Assembly (NCBI GenBank): GCA_001508155.1
Contig: LGFI01000016.1
Span: 1-46,573 of the forward strand
DNA from: Acetothermia bacterium 64_32
Lineage (GTDB): Bacteria; Bipolaricaulota; Bipolaricaulia; Bipolaricaulales; Bipolaricaulaceae
DNA length: 46,573 nucleotides
Reading direction: 5' to 3'
This document shows, piece after piece, positions 7,455 through 15,909 of this stretch (its first letter is position 1; every line of letters starts with the position of its first letter). The position numbers and the translations under genes were made by a program. Under the pieces are notes generated by a model. It was given only the letters and a program-made list of their open reading frames with translations, did not search any database and was not told where the DNA came from.

Positions 7455-9535
7455 GGAAGACGGTTTGGTTTGTGTTCTTAGCCCTCCTTATCGGTAATCT
7501 GGCCCTGGGGGTGGAGCTCTCGCCGGTGGCCCCGGAGGCCCTCGGGGACTGGTCACAGCCCACCTCCCCGTTTCGGCTTGGTCCCACCCCGCCCCGGGAG
7601 GTCCGGTACGAAGGGCCAACCCTCTCCCTCATCCTATGGGGGGATGTGGCCCTGGGCCAGGCCAGCTACGCCATCGCCTTGGGGGTGAGCCAGACGGGCA
7701 CGCCGGGGCTGTGGGTGGACCTGAACCGGGATAACCTGATAGAAACCGAGGAGCTCGCCTCCGGCGGCCGCGGAGACGGGTTCTATCTGTGGCAGCTCTC
7801 CCTTGAGGCAGCCCCCCCAACCGGAACCCCCTACCCCTACCAGCTTACGATCCTGTGGCCCGAGGGGCGCGGCTACGTGTACCTCATCGGCGGCGCCCCC
7901 CGAAGCGGGCTCCTCGCCCTGGAGGGGGAGGAGCACACCTTCGCCCTGGTCGATGCCGACCTGAACGGCGTATTCGGCACAGAGGGCGACTTCTACGCCG
8001 TGGACATCGACGGGGATGGGGAGCTCGCCGGAGGCGCCGACGGCCACGAGCACTTTTCCATCACCGAACCGTTCACCGTGGGGGAGAAGAGCTACCGGCT
8101 GGCCTGGGTGGCCCCGGACGGAAGCTCGGTGGAGCTCTCCCAGACCGAATACGTCCCTCCCAAGCTCCCCTTAACCCCAGGGCATCCCGCCCCGGATTTC
8201 TCCTTCGTCCCCCTGCGCGGCGGGGGGAAGCTCTCCCTTTCGGACTTGCGGGGCAAGGTGGTGCTGCTGGACTTTTGGGCCACTTGGTGCGGGCCGTGCA
8301 TGGAGGAGCTGCCCAACGTGATCTCCATCTACCAGGAGTTCCACGACCAGGGGCTTGAGATAATCGGGATAAGCCTTGACACGAGCGAGTCCCAGCTCCG
8401 CCAGGTGCTCCAGGAAAAGGGGATGTCCTGGCCCCAGTACTTCGACGGCAAAGGCTGGGAAAACGAGATCGCCCTGCTCTACCGGGTGTTCGGGATCCCA
8501 GCCACCTTCCTCTTGGACCGGGAGGGGATCATCCGCTACCGGGACCTGCGGGGCCAGGAGCTCAAGGAGAAGGTGGCCGAGCTCCTGGGGGAGGAGGAAG
8601 CCCCCCCTCCGGTGGAGTTTTCAGGGCCTGTGGTGGCCCCTGAGCCCATCTTGGAGGTTTCCCTGCCCGAGGGGGTGGGGCTTGCGCCGGGCGGGGCCGT
8701 GGATCTCCAGGTCCAGCTGGCCAACAGCTCCCCCTACCTGGCCGAGGAGGTCGCTCTGGGGCTGACCGACCTCCCCCAGGGGGTGGAGGCCAAAGAGGTG
8801 AAGCTCGCCGAGCTCCCCGGCTTCGGCCAGCGCACCCTGGCCCTCGAGGTCCGCTCCCAGGAGGGGGTTCCCTTGGGGAACTACCAGGCGAAGCTCATCC
8901 TCACCTATCATTACTGCATCGGGGAGTCCTGTTTTCAGCTGAGCGACGAGCTCCCTCTAACCCTGGTGGTAGGGGAAGAGACTACTGCGACCAAGGCCCC
9001 GTGGAGCCCGTGGTGGGTCCTGGTCCTGATCGGGGTGGGGGTGGCCCTGGCCTGGCTGGTCTTCGGTCGGGGGGTCTCCGCCCTTTCCATTTTGCTTTTG
9101 TTCTTGGCCGGGGCTGCCATGGGGGTGGGGGTGTATCTCGGGCAAGCCCAGCAGGCCCAGCTCATCGGGGCGGTGATCTGCACCTCCTGCGTGGGCATCG
9201 AAACTGAGCGGCGTGATCAGCCGGTGTTGTCCGAGGAAACGAAGCGAGAACTGGCACTGGTCTCCCGGCGGATAGACCTGGTGGTGTTCCACGCCCCCTG
9301 GTGTCACTCGTGCCCGTACGCCATCGCCATGGCGCAGGAGTTCTCCCACGCCAACCCCAACATCCATCTGGAGCTGGTGGATGCGGAGGAGGAACCGGAC
9401 AGGGCCCTCCAGGCCGGGGTGTTCCGGTCCGGAAGGCTGGTGGTGCCGGCCATCCTCAACCCGGCCACCGGGGAGGTGATCTTCGGGATCACCGACCTCG
9501 AGGCCCGGCTCCTGGCGCTGATCCAGGGGAGATGA
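7451..9535 (+). CDS. exported two-thioredoxin-domain membrane protein (TlpA-like)
   Basis: This 694-aa protein has a signal peptide (residues 1-20), a beta-rich region with EF-hand-like Asp clusters (DLNRDN, DIDGDGEL), a TlpA/ResA thioredoxin domain with WCGPC (Cys280/Cys283), a CARDB/NPCBM-like beta domain (about 395-500), two transmembrane helices (about 518-540 and 544-566), a CTSC motif (577/580) right after the second helix, and a C-terminal thioredoxin-like domain with WCHSC (618/621). Topology predicts all three CxxC pairs outside the cytoplasm, so electrons could pass between domains. ATG 7451 overlaps the gltX stop; the open frame extends upstream only as a gltX shadow. It is coupled to the polyferredoxin gene, a plausible electron donor. 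Confidence 0.85.
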   Translation: MRKTVWFVFLALLIGNLALGVELSPVAPEALGDWSQPTSPFRLGPTPPREVRYEGPTLSLILWGDVALGQASYAIALGVSQTGTPGLWVDLNRDNLIETEELASGGRGDGFYLWQLSLEAAPPTGTPYPYQLTILWPEGRGYVYLIGGAPRSGLLALEGEEHTFALVDADLNGVFGTEGDFYAVDIDGDGELAGGADGHEHFSITEPFTVGEKSYRLAWVAPDGSSVELSQTEYVPPKLPLTPGHPAPDFSFVPLRGGGKLSLSDLRGKVVLLDFWATWCGPCMEELPNVISIYQEFHDQGLEIIGISLDTSESQLRQVLQEKGMSWPQYFDGKGWENEIALLYRVFGIPATFLLDREGIIRYRDLRGQELKEKVAELLGEEEAPPPVEFSGPVVAPEPILEVSLPEGVGLAPGGAVDLQVQLANSSPYLAEEVALGLTDLPQGVEAKEVKLAELPGFGQRTLALEVRSQEGVPLGNYQAKLILTYHYCIGESCFQLSDELPLTLVVGEETTATKAPWSPWWVLVLIGVGVALAWLVFGRGVSALSILLLFLAGAAMGVGVYLGQAQQAQLIGAVICTSCVGIETERRDQPVLSEETKRELALVSRRIDLVVFHAPWCHSCPYAIAMAQEFSHANPNIHLELVDAEEEPDRALQAGVFRSGRLVVPAILNPATGEVIFGITDLEARLLALIQGR

Positions 9536-10371
9536 GCTTGCCGAGGATCCGTCTTCTGCGGCGGGGAACCCAGTCCCTGGGGATCCTGGTGGGGATCCTG
9601 GGCTTCGCCGGGATCGGGATGACCCACCTCATCTTCCCCGGGCTCCACTGCTACTCCTGTCCCTGGGCGGTGACCGTATGCCCCATCGGCCTCATGCAGA
9701 ACCTGGTCATAAACGGCACCGTCCCCTTTTACTGGCTGGGGTTCGTGGCCCTGTACGGGTTGGTCTTGGGGCGGGGATTCTGCGGCTGGTTCTGCCCCTT
9801 TGGGGCCCTAAACGACCTCCTCTCCTTCCGAAAGGTTCGGTTCTTGAAGGCATTCTCGTCGCTTAAGTTCCTGGTGCTTATGGGGACGGTCGTGGCCGCC
9901 TGGCGGCTCTCGGACACCTGGTTCTGCAAGCTGTGCCCGGCCGGGGGCCTCGAGGCCTCCCTCCCCTACTTCGGCCTGGGGGTGGCAGAGCTCAACACCC
10001 CATTCCTGGTGCACATGGGGACCCTGGGGGCCACCCTCCTGGGGATGGCCCTCGTCTCTCGGTTTTGGTGCCGGTATCTTTGCCCCATGGGGGCACTCCT
10101 CTCCCTCTTCAACCGGGTCAGCTTGTTCGGGCTGAGGCTCGAAGGGGACAGATGCTCGGGCTGCCAGTTGTGCACCAGGGCCTGCCCCATGGGGATCGAG
10201 CCCCATCTGAGCATCAACTCCACGGACTGCATAAAGTGCGGCGAGTGCGTGCCCGCCTGCAGGGCCGGGGCCCTCAGGATCGGGTTCTCCCTCCCGGGAA
10301 AGGAGGGGCGTGTACCGGTACCTCGTTCTGGGGCTTTTGCAAGGCTTAACAGAGTTCTTGCCCGTAAGTAG
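9532..10371 (+). CDS. NapH/CcoG-like 4Fe-4S polyferredoxin membrane protein
   Basis: The 279-aa protein has four to five hydrophobic segments, each followed by a cysteine motif facing the membrane edge (CYSCPWAVTVCPIG, CGWFCPFGAL, CKLCPAGG, CRYLCPMGAL), and a C-terminal pair of ferredoxin motifs (CSGCQLCTRACPMG, CIKCGECVPAC). This is the NapH/MauN family, which passes quinol or ferredoxin electrons to periplasmic partners. ATG 9532 overlaps the stop of the thioredoxin-domain gene by 4 nt, so I infer it reduces that protein. Its 3' end overlaps uppP by 62 nt. Confidence 0.9.
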   Translation: MSLPRIRLLRRGTQSLGILVGILGFAGIGMTHLIFPGLHCYSCPWAVTVCPIGLMQNLVINGTVPFYWLGFVALYGLVLGRGFCGWFCPFGALNDLLSFRKVRFLKAFSSLKFLVLMGTVVAAWRLSDTWFCKLCPAGGLEASLPYFGLGVAELNTPFLVHMGTLGATLLGMALVSRFWCRYLCPMGALLSLFNRVSLFGLRLEGDRCSGCQLCTRACPMGIEPHLSINSTDCIKCGECVPACRAGALRIGFSLPGKEGRVPVPRSGAFARLNRVLARK

Positions 10372-11089
10372 CTCCGGGCATCTGGTGCTTGCCCAGAGGC
10401 TTTTGGGGCTGGACCCCCCGGGGGTGGTGCTGGAGGCGGTGCTGCACCTGGGGACCCTGGCGGCGGTGGTGATCTACTTCTGGAGGGACCTTGTCGGGCT
10501 CCTGCGCCGGGGGGCCTCGCCGGCAGGGGTCGGAGAACGCAGGTACATCGCCCTGCTGATCCTGGGGACCGTCCCCATAGTGGTGGCCGGGTATCTCGCC
10601 GGAGGGGCGGTGGAGCAGGCCTTCTCCTCCCCGGCCCTGGTGGGGGGGATGTTGCTCGTCACCGCCGCTCTCCTGGGGGGGGCAAGCCTCCTGGCCGGGC
10701 GGGCCCGGCGGGATCGGGTAGGCTTGGGGGACGCCCTGGCGGTGGGCCTGGCCCAGGTGGCAGCCCTGCTCCCGGGGATCTCCCGCTCCGGGGCCACCAT
10801 ATCCGTGGGGATGGCCTGCGGCCTCTCCCCGCGGGAGGCGGCCAGGTTCTCCTTCCTCCTCTCCATCCCGGCGGTGGCCGGGGCCGGGGTGCTGGGCCTG
10901 GTCACAGAAAGCCCCCTCCCCCCAAGCGAGGCTTGGGGCCTCCTCCTGGGAGGGCTCTCCGCCATGGCAAGCGGCCTCATCGCCATCCACACCCTGCTCA
11001 AACTCCTCCTCGCAGGGAAGCTAAGGATATTTGCCTTCTACTGCCTGATCGCCGGGTCTGTCACCCTGGGGGTGGGCCTCCTCTCCTAG
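10310..11089 (+). CDS. uppP: undecaprenyl-diphosphatase (BacA/UppP family)
   Basis: An integral membrane phosphatase of 259 aa that recycles undecaprenyl pyrophosphate to the monophosphate carrier for peptidoglycan and surface polysaccharides. The two signature regions are present: QGLTEFLPVSSSGHL near the N-terminus and LLPGISRSGATIS mid-protein, amid about eight hydrophobic segments. Start GTG 10310 has AAAGGAGGGG upstream and gives the canonical N-terminus, which forces a 62-nt out-of-frame overlap with the previous gene. Confidence 0.96.
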   Translation: MYRYLVLGLLQGLTEFLPVSSSGHLVLAQRLLGLDPPGVVLEAVLHLGTLAAVVIYFWRDLVGLLRRGASPAGVGERRYIALLILGTVPIVVAGYLAGGAVEQAFSSPALVGGMLLVTAALLGGASLLAGRARRDRVGLGDALAVGLAQVAALLPGISRSGATISVGMACGLSPREAARFSFLLSIPAVAGAGVLGLVTESPLPPSEAWGLLLGGLSAMASGLIAIHTLLKLLLAGKLRIFAFYCLIAGSVTLGVGLLS

Positions 11090-11253
11090 GGGACATCTGT
11101 CCTCCCTCTTTTTCCCCGGCTGGCCCCGGTTAAGCCTCGCCCGGGCAGAGACGGCAGGACCCAAGGACGTGCCCTGCATCGCTCACATCCCCCCTGGGGG
11201 GCTCAGGAGGCATAGGCCCACCCAGGCCCGCCGGGCAAAGTATTCCCGTGTGG
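11090..11253 (+). other. intergenic leader with weak terminator and long-range inverted repeat
   Basis: Just after the uppP stop a small hairpin (GGAC at 11091-11094 with GTCC at 11099-11102) is followed by CTCTTTTT, a weak intrinsic terminator. Further on, GCCCGG (11139-11144) can pair with CCGGGC (11230-11235), enclosing about 85 nt with further pairing options, so a structured RNA leader is possible. I do not recognise any riboswitch class. TATTCC at 11241-11246 could be a -10 element for a leaderless start at 11254. Confidence 0.35.
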
Positions 11254-11832
11254 ATGAACAGGAGGAAGGCCGCGATCCTCTTTGGGGCGTTCTTCGCCCT
11301 GGGTCTGGTGGGGGCCGCCGACACGGTGCACCTTAGGGACGGCAGGACCCTTTCCGGCACGGTGGTCTACCTGGGGGGGGAGTCGCTGGTCCTTGCGGTG
11401 CCAGATCGCGGTAACCTGCCCCTCCCTTGGGTGGAGGTCCGGCGGGTGGAGTTCTCGGGCGGGGGGCCGTCCCCACGCGGGGCCGAGGAGATCGGCTGGA
11501 ACAACGAGTTGCTTTTGGCCTGTCAGGAGCTCGCCTCCCTCAATCCCGTCCGAATCTTATTCCGGGACCTCGGGTTCACCTGGCTTGCCGTAGCCCTGGG
11601 GGGGTATCTGGAGGCCCGCTGTGGTGGGCCATTTTTCCTTCCCGGCCCGTGCGTGGCCGCCACCTTGGGGCTGGCCAAGACCCTGTGGGACATCCTCAGC
11701 CTCCCAAACCAAAGGGCCCGCCTTGAAGAGGAGATCTCTCGGCTGAACCAGGTTGGGCAGGCCAAAGGGTACGTGTTTCGGGGTTGTTACGTCCTGGCAG
11801 GGCCTGAACTTGGGGCGCTGGTATGGCGGTGA
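11254..11832 (+). CDS. exported/membrane protein with Sm-like beta domain, unknown
   Basis: The 192-aa product has an N-terminal hydrophobic signal or anchor (KAAILFGAFFALGLVGAA), then a short beta module of the type DTVHLRDGRTLSGTVVYLGG, common in envelope proteins of unknown role, and a hydrophobic segment near residues 100-150. The C-terminal part has helical, charged residues (RARLEEEISRLNQ). GTG 11248 is an alternative start; neither has a convincing Shine-Dalgarno. It overlaps the next gene by 10 nt. No family name can be given. Confidence 0.65.
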   Translation: MNRRKAAILFGAFFALGLVGAADTVHLRDGRTLSGTVVYLGGESLVLAVPDRGNLPLPWVEVRRVEFSGGGPSPRGAEEIGWNNELLLACQELASLNPVRILFRDLGFTWLAVALGGYLEARCGGPFFLPGPCVAATLGLAKTLWDILSLPNQRARLEEEISRLNQVGQAKGYVFRGCYVLAGPELGALVWR

Positions 11833-12722
11833 AGGAGGCAGTGGTGCGAGCAAAAATACTGCTTTTTGTGCTGCTTTTGGGGTATGGGGCGATGGCCGGG
11901 GAGATCTTTCCCAGCGCCTTCTGGGGGCAGGGGGATGCTGCGGCCGACGTGGTGTGGCTTTCCCCCTCCGGGTTTGCCAGGTGGCAGTTCTCCTCCTTGC
12001 CGCTGGGCTGCGAGGGGCTGTCCTTGGAGCTGACCGTTCGGGCGTCCGGGGAAGCCCCGGCGGTGGTCCCGGTCCACCTCCGGCTCTTCACCCCCTCCCT
12101 GCCCCAAGGCAGAGCCTTCCGGGTGGAGTTGCAGAAGGTGGGGTCTGGGATGTATTTCGGGCAGCTTTGCCTTTCCCGGCGCGACATCGGCATGGGCTCC
12201 TCCCTTTCCGTTCGGCTCGTCCCCTGTTCCCTGGGGGTGGCCATTGGGGTGGACCGGCATTCCCTAAGCCTGCGGACCGGGGAGCCCAGCTCCGTCATCG
12301 TGGCCAGACGGGAGCAGGAGTACGCGGGCTGGTGGGTTCCCACGGCCCAGGCGGCCTGGCCAACACCGCAATTGCCGGAGGCGGACAGGGCGTGGGAGGC
12401 CACCTACATCGCCCCAGGCACCTACGGCGGGGAGCTCGGCTGGGCAGGCCCCGGTTCCCCCCCCGATGGGGTCGATTGGTTCAAGGTCAACCTGCTCCCC
12501 GGCCAGCTCGTCCGCATCACCTTCCAGGTACAGCCCGAGGTCCCCTGCACCCTCAGGCTGTGTGACCCGACAGGAAGACCTGTGGCCGAGCTCCGCTCCG
12601 GATACGAGCTGGGGCTCGAGTATCGGGTGGGCGAGCGTGGCCCTTGGCTTGTGTGCGTGGCGTTGCACGAAGGCCACGACGAGCTCGTCCACTACAGCTT
12701 CTCGCTTGAGATCCGCCCTTAA
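11823..12722 (+). CDS. secreted protein with PPC-like C-terminal domain
   Basis: 299 aa with a signal peptide (KILLFVLLLGYGAMAGE, about residues 11-27). The C-terminal 80 residues look like a bacterial pre-peptidase C-terminal beta-sandwich (GVDWFKVNLLPGQLVRITF, then PTGRPVAEL, ending YSFSLEIRP), a non-catalytic domain found in exported proteins. The middle is beta-rich and unrecognised. No catalytic motif is visible. It overlaps the preceding gene by 10 nt, so the two are probably co-translated. Confidence 0.7.
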   Translation: MAVKEAVVRAKILLFVLLLGYGAMAGEIFPSAFWGQGDAAADVVWLSPSGFARWQFSSLPLGCEGLSLELTVRASGEAPAVVPVHLRLFTPSLPQGRAFRVELQKVGSGMYFGQLCLSRRDIGMGSSLSVRLVPCSLGVAIGVDRHSLSLRTGEPSSVIVARREQEYAGWWVPTAQAAWPTPQLPEADRAWEATYIAPGTYGGELGWAGPGSPPDGVDWFKVNLLPGQLVRITFQVQPEVPCTLRLCDPTGRPVAELRSGYELGLEYRVGERGPWLVCVALHEGHDELVHYSFSLEIRP

Positions 12723-12734
12723 GCCTTTCTTTCT

Positions 12735-12767
12735 TCATCCTCCTTCGGTAAACTGAAGGGAGGATGA
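12735..12767 (+). promoter_or_regulatory. hairpin enclosing the RBS and start codon of the GT4 gene
   Basis: TCATCCTCCTTC (12735-12746) pairs with GAAGGGAGGATGA (12755-12767) with one bulged base and an 8-nt loop. The 3' arm contains both the Shine-Dalgarno GGGAGG and the ATG at 12764. The loop contains TAAACT (12749-12754), a good -10 element. A transcript arriving from upstream would have its start masked, while one begun from the internal -10 would lack the 5' arm. Confidence 0.7.
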
Positions 12768-13864
12768 GGATCGCTATCGTTCGTACGGTTCTGCACAAGG
12801 GATCTGGGCAAGTGGTCCATATCCGGGAGCTGGCCCGGGCCCTGCGAGCGCGAGGGCATGAGATCACCGTGTTCACCCTTCGGGCCGAGGAGAGGCCTGA
12901 GGGTGTGGAGGTGGTGGAGGTCCCTGCCCGCCGCGTTTGGAGGCTTGTGCGGCACTTCTCAGGGTATCAACTGGTCCACAGCCAATACCATCCTTGCCTT
13001 TACGCCGGGGGGCTAGCACACCGCCGAGGGCTTCCCCATGTCTTTACCTTCCATGGGTTTGCCCCCATCCGGCATTGGAACTCGGCCCGGCAGAGGGTGA
13101 AGATGGTCCGCCGGCGCCTGGGCACGTTCCTAGGGCTCAGGCTCGGGGTGGACGGCTTCATAGCCGTTTCCCGCTTCCTGGCCGATGCCCTGGCTAGCCG
13201 CTATCTTGTGCCCCGCGATCGGATCGAGGTGGTCTACAACGGCGTGGACGTCTCCCGCTTCTCCCCGAGCGTGGACGGAGGGCCGATCCGGGAGAAGTAC
13301 GGCTTAAACGGGAAGAAGGTGGTGCTGTACCTGGGGCGCCTAACCCGCTACAAGGGCGCTCAGTTCTTGCTCTCCGCCGCCCCACAGGTCCTGAGGGAGA
13401 TCCCAAACGCCCACTTCCTCATCGCCGGCTCCCTGCGAAACGACGTTCTAGACCTTCCCGGCATGGCCCGGCGTCTGGGGATCGAAAGGCATGTGACCTT
13501 TACCGGCTTCATCCCGGACGAGGACATCCCCTCCTTGTATCGGGCTGCCGACCTTTTCTGCTACCCTTCCCTGTGGGAGGGGTTCGGGCTCACCCCGGCG
13601 GAGGCCATGGCCTCCGGGACCCCAGTGGTGGCATTTCGCTGCACCGCGGTCCCGGAGGTGGTGGTGCACGGAAGGACCGGGCTGCTCGTGCGGCCGGGGG
13701 ACGTTGCCGCCTTGGCCAGAGCCATTTCTACGCTTCTGGAGGATGGGGAAAGAAGGCGCCGCATGGGACAGGCCGGTCGGGAGCACGTGCTTGAGAACTT
13801 CCGCTGGGACCTGGCAGCCCAGCGCACCGAAGCGGTCTACCAAAGGGTCCTGGAAGCACGATGA
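12764..13864 (+). CDS. GT4 glycosyltransferase, candidate solute synthase (MggA-like)
   Basis: A 366-aa GT-B retaining transferase. N-terminal acceptor domain (HKGSGQVVHIRELARAL), then the donor-binding domain with LGRLTRYKGAQFLL and the EX7E motif in EGFGLTPAEAMASGTPVVAF (about residues 275-295). It overlaps the HAD phosphatase by 4 nt, which overlaps GpgS by 4 nt. A GT4 enzyme, a phosphatase and GpgS form the mannosylglucosylglycerate genes described in Petrotoga, so this may add mannose to glucosyl-3-phosphoglycerate. A generic polysaccharide transferase is the alternative. Confidence 0.85.
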   Translation: MRIAIVRTVLHKGSGQVVHIRELARALRARGHEITVFTLRAEERPEGVEVVEVPARRVWRLVRHFSGYQLVHSQYHPCLYAGGLAHRRGLPHVFTFHGFAPIRHWNSARQRVKMVRRRLGTFLGLRLGVDGFIAVSRFLADALASRYLVPRDRIEVVYNGVDVSRFSPSVDGGPIREKYGLNGKKVVLYLGRLTRYKGAQFLLSAAPQVLREIPNAHFLIAGSLRNDVLDLPGMARRLGIERHVTFTGFIPDEDIPSLYRAADLFCYPSLWEGFGLTPAEAMASGTPVVAFRCTAVPEVVVHGRTGLLVRPGDVAALARAISTLLEDGERRRRMGQAGREHVLENFRWDLAAQRTEAVYQRVLEAR

Positions 13865-14535
13865 AGCTCGCGCTTTTAGACATGGATGGAACGATCCTGA
13901 TGGGACGGTCCCTGCGGGTACTGGCCCATGCCTTCGGCCTGGAGGGGGCCCTGATGGAGATCGACCGGGAAAAACAAGAAAAAGGCCTTCCGGAACGAGA
14001 GGTGGCCGAAAGGATCGCCGCGCTTTTCTCCGGCCGGTCTTTGGCCAAGCTTTATCGGGTGTTCGACGCCATCCCCCTCACCCCCGGGGCGAGCCTCTGG
14101 ATCCGAAAGCTAAGGGAACAGGGGGTGAAGGTGGCGATCGTTTCGGATTCCTGGCGGCCGCTTGTGGAACGGCTGGCCGATCGACTGCGCGTGGACCTGG
14201 TATGGGCCAACGAGCTTGAGCTCTCGGGGGGTCGGCTCACCGGGAGGCTCATCCCCCCGCCACGCCCCCAGCCCGTGCCGACCCACTGCCGGCAGCATGC
14301 CGTGTGCAAGCTCCAAGCCCTGAGGGCCCTGGCCCAGAGGTTTGCGGTCCCCAGGGAGGAGATCCTGGCGGTGGGGGACGGCCCGGTGGACGTTTGCATG
14401 CTCAAAGAGGCCGGCCTGGGGATCGCCCTGAACCCAAAGGAAAAAGAGGTGGCCCAGGCAGCCGACGTGGTGGTCTACGGGGACTTCTACGATCTGGACG
14501 AGGTCGTGGAGGGACGAAAAGGAGGGACCCCATGA
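13861..14535 (+). CDS. HAD-family phosphatase, candidate glycosyl-phosphoglycerate phosphatase
   Basis: The 224-aa protein has the HAD motifs: DMDGT (Asp nucleophile, residues 7-11), SDS (about 96), and GDGPVDV (about 173). The cap resembles SerB-type phosphatases. Lying between the GT4 gene and gpgS with 4-nt overlaps on both sides, it most likely removes the 3-phosphate from the glycosylated glycerate intermediate. Phosphoserine phosphatase activity remains possible from sequence alone. Confidence 0.85.
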   Translation: MKLALLDMDGTILMGRSLRVLAHAFGLEGALMEIDREKQEKGLPEREVAERIAALFSGRSLAKLYRVFDAIPLTPGASLWIRKLREQGVKVAIVSDSWRPLVERLADRLRVDLVWANELELSGGRLTGRLIPPPRPQPVPTHCRQHAVCKLQALRALAQRFAVPREEILAVGDGPVDVCMLKEAGLGIALNPKEKEVAQAADVVVYGDFYDLDEVVEGRKGGTP

Positions 14536-15908
14536 CAAGGGTTCTCGACCTTGACTCTTATCGGAACTTCGACCTAGAGGAGTGCATCCAGGACAAGGTG
14601 GAAGCCCGGGTTGTGGATGAGGCCGGGCTGTTCTCCCCCATCTCCATCTCGCTGGTGGTGCCGGTGCGGTTTGAGGAGGTGAAGGGGGAAGAGGATTGGG
14701 GCCTGGAGGAACGCACCTTCAACCGCATCCTGCGCGAGGTGTCGCAGCTCGTGGACCTGGGCTATTTGGACGAGCTGATCGTGATCGACGGCACCCTGGA
14801 CCCGGAAAGGCGCCCGGACTTCCGGGTGCTCCAGCAGGTGGTGCGCATCGCCTACGAGGAGATCGGCCTGTTTCACGACCAGGTGGAGATGCTGCACAAG
14901 TACAAGGTGCAAGGGGAGATGGCCCGCCGGGGTTACGCCGACCTGTTCGTCAAGGTGGTGCATCAGTTCGATCGAAACCTGCAGAAGGTCCTTCTCCGCT
15001 ATGGGGTATCGGGGCTGGTGGGCACGTTCGGGGTGCCCCGGGGCAAGGGAGCCGCCCTCTGGATCTCCGTCCCCATCGCCTCTGGGGATGTGGTGGCGTT
15101 TGTGGATGCGGACATAGTCAACTTCCAAAAGGAGTTCGTGGTGGCCCTCACCCATCCCATACTGTACTCATGGCATGGGGAGGAGCCCACCGTTAAGTTC
15201 GTCAAGGCCTACTACGACCGGGTTACGTTCGTGGAGGGGCAGGGGCAGGGCATCTATGGGGGGCGGGTATGTCGGATCCTGGCCCGGCCCTTGCTGGAGC
15301 TCCTCGCGAAACACGGCCTTTATCCCGGGATCGATGCCTTCAAGTATCCGCTGGCCGGGGAGTTTGCCATCGCCCGCCGGGTGGCCAAGCAGCTCCAGTT
15401 CACCAACGATTACACCATCGAGATGGCCATGCTCACCCAGCTTTATCGCCTGGTAGGCCCGGAGGCCATGGCCCAGGTCTCCCTGGACGTGTTCTACCAC
15501 ATCGGCCAGTCCTACCCCTCCCTGATCAAGATGGCCGAGCAGATCGCAGGCTACGTGGTGAGGGAGCTGCTTGGGGCCGCCATCCCGGCGGACACCATCC
15601 TGCAGGACTTCAAGGAGGCTGGCGAGCGTCGCATCCAGGCCGATGCCCAGGCGGCCAAGGAACTGGCCCGGCGCCTTGAGGATTTCCAGCTCGACCACAT
15701 CCTGGAGGAGGACCAAAAGCACCTGGCGGACTACTTGGAGATCCTGAGGCGGCTCGTTGAACGGCGGTCCCAGCTTGGGACACAGGTTTTCCCCTCCTGG
15801 ACCGCCGTGGAGCGGACCACCAGGAACTACGTGCAGATCTCCCGGATGCTCAGGCGGCGGGCAGTGCAGTCCACCTGGGCGCGGCTCGTGGAAGCCGGCT
15901 ACGTGTGA
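14532..15908 (+). CDS. gpgS: glucosyl-3-phosphoglycerate synthase (GT81-like)
   Basis: A 458-aa GT-A enzyme. Matches to GpgS include RGKGAALW, the metal-binding VDADI (Asp192, Asp194), GGRVCRILARPLLE, PLAGEFA and YTIEMAML. It would join an NDP-glucose to 3-phosphoglycerate. It is longer than the mycobacterial enzyme (about 320 aa), with extra N-terminal and C-terminal helical parts. ATG 14532 overlaps the HAD stop. The product, after dephosphorylation, is glucosylglycerate, an osmo- and thermo-protectant. Confidence 0.88.
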   Translation: MTRVLDLDSYRNFDLEECIQDKVEARVVDEAGLFSPISISLVVPVRFEEVKGEEDWGLEERTFNRILREVSQLVDLGYLDELIVIDGTLDPERRPDFRVLQQVVRIAYEEIGLFHDQVEMLHKYKVQGEMARRGYADLFVKVVHQFDRNLQKVLLRYGVSGLVGTFGVPRGKGAALWISVPIASGDVVAFVDADIVNFQKEFVVALTHPILYSWHGEEPTVKFVKAYYDRVTFVEGQGQGIYGGRVCRILARPLLELLAKHGLYPGIDAFKYPLAGEFAIARRVAKQLQFTNDYTIEMAMLTQLYRLVGPEAMAQVSLDVFYHIGQSYPSLIKMAEQIAGYVVRELLGAAIPADTILQDFKEAGERRIQADAQAAKELARRLEDFQLDHILEEDQKHLADYLEILRRLVERRSQLGTQVFPSWTAVERTTRNYVQISRMLRRRAVQSTWARLVEAGYV

Positions 15909-15909
15909 C

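Noticed and set aside
11139-11235. possible ZTP or other known riboswitch
   Set aside because: The CCGCCGGGCA end recalls one consensus, but the other conserved blocks are absent and the downstream gene is not a typical target.
14304-14531. upstream extension of the gpgS frame
   Set aside because: It is an out-of-frame shadow of the HAD gene; ATG 14532 has an RBS and ATGA overlap.
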